A stretch of DNA of 19,839 nt from the NCBI GenBank assembly GCA_937976375.1, contig CALJRU010000025.1, positions 1-19,839 of the forward strand, given 5' to 3'. The notes below the pieces were generated by a model. The model did no database searches. It was not told the DNA's origin and saw nothing but the letters and a program-made list of their open reading frames with translations. The stretch is from an uncultured Peptococcaceae bacterium (GTDB lineage Bacteria > Bacillota > Peptococcia > Peptococcales > Peptococcaceae). Both the position numbers and the translations under genes were made by a program. Below are positions 17,556 to 19,839 of this stretch, in pieces. Each line of letters opens with the position of its first letter. The stretch's first letter is position 1.

Positions 17556-18422
17556 ATGGCTCAACAAATGTTAGGTAAAGAAGTTGTCGCGAAGATGGAA
17601 GCGCAATTGACCCCGCTTACCGACGATCTTCGCAGCAAGGGTATCGATCCATGCTTAGCCATTGTGCGCGTGGGTGAACGTCCAGACGATCTGTCCTATG
17701 AACGCTCTGCTATGAAGCGCATGGCCAATATGAAGGTGACAGTGAAAAATATTCTCATGCCGGAAGACGTCGATCAGGCAACCCTCGAAGACACCTTCCG
17801 TGCAGTGAACGACGATCCTGCGGTGCATGGCATTCTGCTGTTCCAGCCGCTGCCAAAGCACCTCGATGTCGAACCGCTGAAACACATGATCAATCCACTC
17901 AAAGACGTGGACAGCATGGGCCCAGCCAATGCAGCAAAAGTGTTCGCGGGTGATAAGACGGGTTTTGCACCATGCACACCATCGGCTGTTATGGAAATCC
18001 TTGCACAATGTGGTGTGGAACTGCGCGGCAAACGTGTGACCATTGTTGGCCGCAGCATGGTTGTTGGCAAACCACTTGCTATGCTCATGCTCGGTCAAAA
18101 TGCCACACCAACCATCTGCCATACCAAAACCGTGGATTTGCCAGCACGCTGCCGCGAGGGTGAAGTCCTCGTTGCCTGTGCGGGAAAAGCAAAAATGATC
18201 ACCGGTGATATGGTTGGCGAAGGTGCTGTCGTCGTTGACGTTGGCATCAACATGGATGAAAACAACAAACTCTGCGGTGATGTTGACTATGACAGCGCCG
18301 AACCACACGCCAGCATGATCACCCCTGTGCCTGGCGGCGTTGGTACGGTTACCACCGCTATTCTTGGCAAACATACCATTCAGGCAGCATATCTGCTGAA
18401 TGGTATGGAGATGCCGGAATAA
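17556..18422 (+). CDS. folD: FolD-family methylene-THF dehydrogenase, probably lacking cyclohydrolase activity
   Basis: 288 aa, normal FolD length. The expected fold landmarks are KDVD (116-119), GFAPCTPSAVMEIL (136-149), the NAD(P)-binding GRSMVVGKPLAMLML (165-179), CHTKTVDL (188-195) and PVPGGVGTVT (257-266). Two residues used in the cyclohydrolase reaction of bifunctional FolD look changed. The Y-x3-K motif (human Y52/K56) reads Y48-E-R-S-A52, so the lysine is replaced by alanine, with another lysine two residues later (K54). The Q-L-P-L-P loop reads F96-Q97-P-L-P, so the glutamine is displaced. KDVDG is KDVDS. With fchA just upstream, this suggests a dehydrogenase-only enzyme producing NAD(P)H from methylene-THF. 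A strong GGGGG site precedes ATG 17556. It is the last gene of the cluster, before a terminator. Confidence 0.9.
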   Translation: MAQQMLGKEVVAKMEAQLTPLTDDLRSKGIDPCLAIVRVGERPDDLSYERSAMKRMANMKVTVKNILMPEDVDQATLEDTFRAVNDDPAVHGILLFQPLPKHLDVEPLKHMINPLKDVDSMGPANAAKVFAGDKTGFAPCTPSAVMEILAQCGVELRGKRVTIVGRSMVVGKPLAMLMLGQNATPTICHTKTVDLPARCREGEVLVACAGKAKMITGDMVGEGAVVVDVGINMDENNKLCGDVDYDSAEPHASMITPVPGGVGTVTTAILGKHTIQAAYLLNGMEMPE

Positions 18423-18446
18423 ATTGTGATTGTTTGATAGATGATG

Positions 18447-18489
18447 ATAATGGGATTCGGCTTGAACGCTGCATCCCATTATTTTTTTT
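18447..18489 (+). terminator. Rho-independent terminator of the fhs-fchA-folD operon
   Basis: ATAATGGGAT (18447-18456) and ATCCCATTAT (18473-18482) form a perfect 10-bp stem around a 16-nt loop, followed by eight T (18482-18489). It lies 24 nt after the folD stop. Confidence 0.9.
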
Positions 18490-18528
18490 GAAAGAATGCC
18501 CGTAAAACGCAGTGTTCAGTGTGTGACG

Positions 18529-18557
18529 TTGCAATGAAAAGAAAGCGATGATATCAT
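18529..18557 (+). promoter_or_regulatory. Probable promoter of the FMN-dependent oxidase-like gene
   Basis: TTGCAA (18529-18534), a 17-nt spacer, then TATCAT (18552-18557). It lies after the operon terminator and gives a leader of about 65 nt, so the next gene is its own transcription unit. Confidence 0.55.
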
Positions 18558-18628
18558 TTTTGTGGAGAAACATGCAGCATATAAGCCTGTAATAAGAATG
18601 AACCTATATGGAAAAGGGAGGCATCAAG

Positions 18629-19654
18629 ATGGAGTATTCAGAAGTGTTGGCACGTGCAAGAGAAAACATTGGCCCAAACTGCAAGGCTTGTCCGGTGTGT
18701 GACGGCTTGGGCTGCGGCAATACCCTGCCGGGTCCGGGCGCTAAGAAACCAGGAAATGTTGCTCATGATAACTACAACGCCTGGCGAAAAATCAAGCTGA
18801 ACATGGATGTCATCGTGCCGAATACAGACATTGATACATCGATTGAATTTCTAGGGAGAACATTGGCCTTTCCGCTGGTGTCGGGGCCGATTGGTTCGAT
18901 TGGCAAACAGTTCAATCCGACAGATGATGTACGGGATTTTAATGACAAATGCATGGCAGCCTGCGAAACCAGAGGACTCTTGCATTTTTATGGCACTGGT
19001 TTGGAAACAGCCGTGCAGGAAGACAATGTGAAGATCCGTCAACGCCACAACAATTACGGTGTGCCCATCATCAATCCAGAAGCTGATGATGACATCATTG
19101 TTCAGATGAATCGCTGCAAAGCAGACATGCCGCCATTGGCCATGGGCGTCGTCATTGACAGTGCCGGACTGCCGCATTTAAAAGCATGCCATGGAACCGG
19201 CGGCACAAAGTCCATTGATCAGCTGCGCATGTTGAAAGAAAGCGCTGGTGTGCCCTTCATCGTTAAAGGCATCATGATAGCGGCAAGCGCCTTAAAAGCG
19301 CTGGATGCTGGTGCAGATGTCCTCATTGTGTCAAACCATGGCGGCAGAGTGTTGTCCGATGTTCCAGCGACCGCTGAAGTATTGCCGGAAATCGTTGACG
19401 CCGTTGGAAAGCGGGCAACCGTGATCGTCGACGGCGGCATCCGTTCTGGCCTGGATCTCTTCAAAGCCTATGCTCTTGGCGCCGATCTTTGCCTGATCTG
19501 TCGGCCGGTTTTGGTGTCATACTACGGCGATGGGCAGGAAGGCATCGAATGCTATTTTGACAAGCTCCTCGATGAATTAAAAGACACCATGTACATGTGC
19601 GGTGCAAGAAAAATTTCCGACATCACACGCGATATGGTTCGGATGCCGTTTTGA
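18629..19654 (+). CDS. FMN-dependent alpha-hydroxy-acid-oxidase-like protein with an N-terminal Cys motif
   Basis: 341 aa. The C-terminal half is a clear FMN TIM barrel of the lactate/glycolate oxidase family: FIVKGIM with the FMN-contacting lysine, IVSNHGGR with the catalytic His and Arg, VIVDGGIRSGLDLFKA and ALGADLCLICRPVL for FMN phosphate. The N-terminus departs from the family: residues 18-29 read CKACPVCDGLGC (C18, C21, C24, C29; spacing CX2CX2CX4C), resembling a ferredoxin-type iron-sulfur ligand set. The usual Q-x-Y substrate-site motif is not seen; that region reads PIINPEADDDI. Start 18629 has GGAGG (18617-18621) 7 nt upstream; ATG 18608 lies before that site. Substrate and electron acceptor cannot be assigned. 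It follows the glycine/one-carbon operon but has its own promoter. Confidence 0.85.
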   Translation: MEYSEVLARARENIGPNCKACPVCDGLGCGNTLPGPGAKKPGNVAHDNYNAWRKIKLNMDVIVPNTDIDTSIEFLGRTLAFPLVSGPIGSIGKQFNPTDDVRDFNDKCMAACETRGLLHFYGTGLETAVQEDNVKIRQRHNNYGVPIINPEADDDIIVQMNRCKADMPPLAMGVVIDSAGLPHLKACHGTGGTKSIDQLRMLKESAGVPFIVKGIMIAASALKALDAGADVLIVSNHGGRVLSDVPATAEVLPEIVDAVGKRATVIVDGGIRSGLDLFKAYALGADLCLICRPVLVSYYGDGQEGIECYFDKLLDELKDTMYMCGARKISDITRDMVRMPF

Positions 19655-19744
19655 TAGTGCGATGGGAGAGAACTGTATGTAGGCGTTGATTTGGCAATAT
19701 GAATATAGGATGAAAGAAGAAGTGTAAATATCATTAAGATGAAA

Positions 19745-19839
19745 TGAGAAAAAGTTGCAGCACCCTATGCTGAAAGGTAGGCTTTCTGGTGCGCATCCCG
19801 TCAATAGGACAGTGAAATATTATAAGATTTTCTCAGGCA
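19745..19839 (+). promoter_or_regulatory. Structured RNA element, possibly glycine-riboswitch-like, cut by window end
   Basis: TGAGAAAA (19745-19752) pairs perfectly with TTTTCTCA (19828-19835), an 8-bp stem closing a ~91-nt element. The 3' strand reads TTCTCAGGCA, the same as the 3' edge of glycine aptamers (CUCUCAGGCA). Inside is GC-A-GCACC (19757-19764) with GGTGCGC (19788-19794), and within that GAAAG/CTTTC (19772-19776, 19782-19786). CTAT (19765-19768) could also pair with ATAG (19804-19807) as a pseudoknot. Against a glycine riboswitch, the conserved CCGAAGG core is not present; the nearest is CTGAAAGG at 19770-19777. A TATCAT (19729-19734) just upstream could be a -10. The regulated gene is outside the window. 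Confidence 0.35.

Overview
The window reads as chromosome of an anaerobic, moderate-GC member of the Bacillota. Ribosome binding sites are strong AGGAGG types, one gene starts with TTG, terminators are classic hairpin plus T-run, and the gene content suits an amino-acid fermenter. Glycine-cleavage, formyl-THF and alanine/glycine-symporter genes next to each other would fit Negativicutes or clostridia-like anaerobes. That placement is inference; the 23S rRNA here would settle it. Every gene I can support lies on the + strand.

Layout. Positions 1-2720 hold a 23S rRNA gene lacking its first ~170-200 nt, followed by 5S rRNA, tRNA-Asn and tRNA-Trp, and two strong terminators that end the rRNA operon. 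Next come a thiamine-phosphate-synthase/HAD-phosphatase fusion (3352-4629) and two paralogous stand-alone CBS-pair proteins (4822-5328 and 5435-5929), closed by a perfect 13-bp terminator. A 634-nt gap follows whose second half looks like a promoter plus a structured 5' leader. It precedes a sodium:alanine/glycine symporter (6564-8072) with its own terminator.

The core of the window is a glycine/one-carbon cluster: gcvT, gcvH, gcvPA, gcvPB, lplA, lpdA, then fhs, fchA, folD (8219-18422), closed by a terminator at 18447-18489. Together these encode all four glycine-cleavage proteins (P as two subunits, H, T, L), the ligase that lipoylates H, and the enzymes linking methylene-THF to formate with ATP formation or use. 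With the symporter the set could import glycine and oxidise it to CO2, NH3 and formate with substrate-level ATP. Run backward it would be the reductive glycine route. Direction cannot be read from the sequence. The FolD appears to lack the cyclohydrolase lysine and glutamine, while a separate cyclohydrolase (FchA) sits just upstream. This suggests a split of activities usually found in one protein.

The cluster is followed by an FMN-dependent alpha-hydroxy-acid-oxidase-like protein (18629-19654) with an unusual N-terminal four-cysteine motif. At the very end (19745-19839) lies an RNA-like element closed by a perfect 8-bp stem. Its 3' edge matches the 3' edge of glycine riboswitch aptamers, but the window cuts it off.
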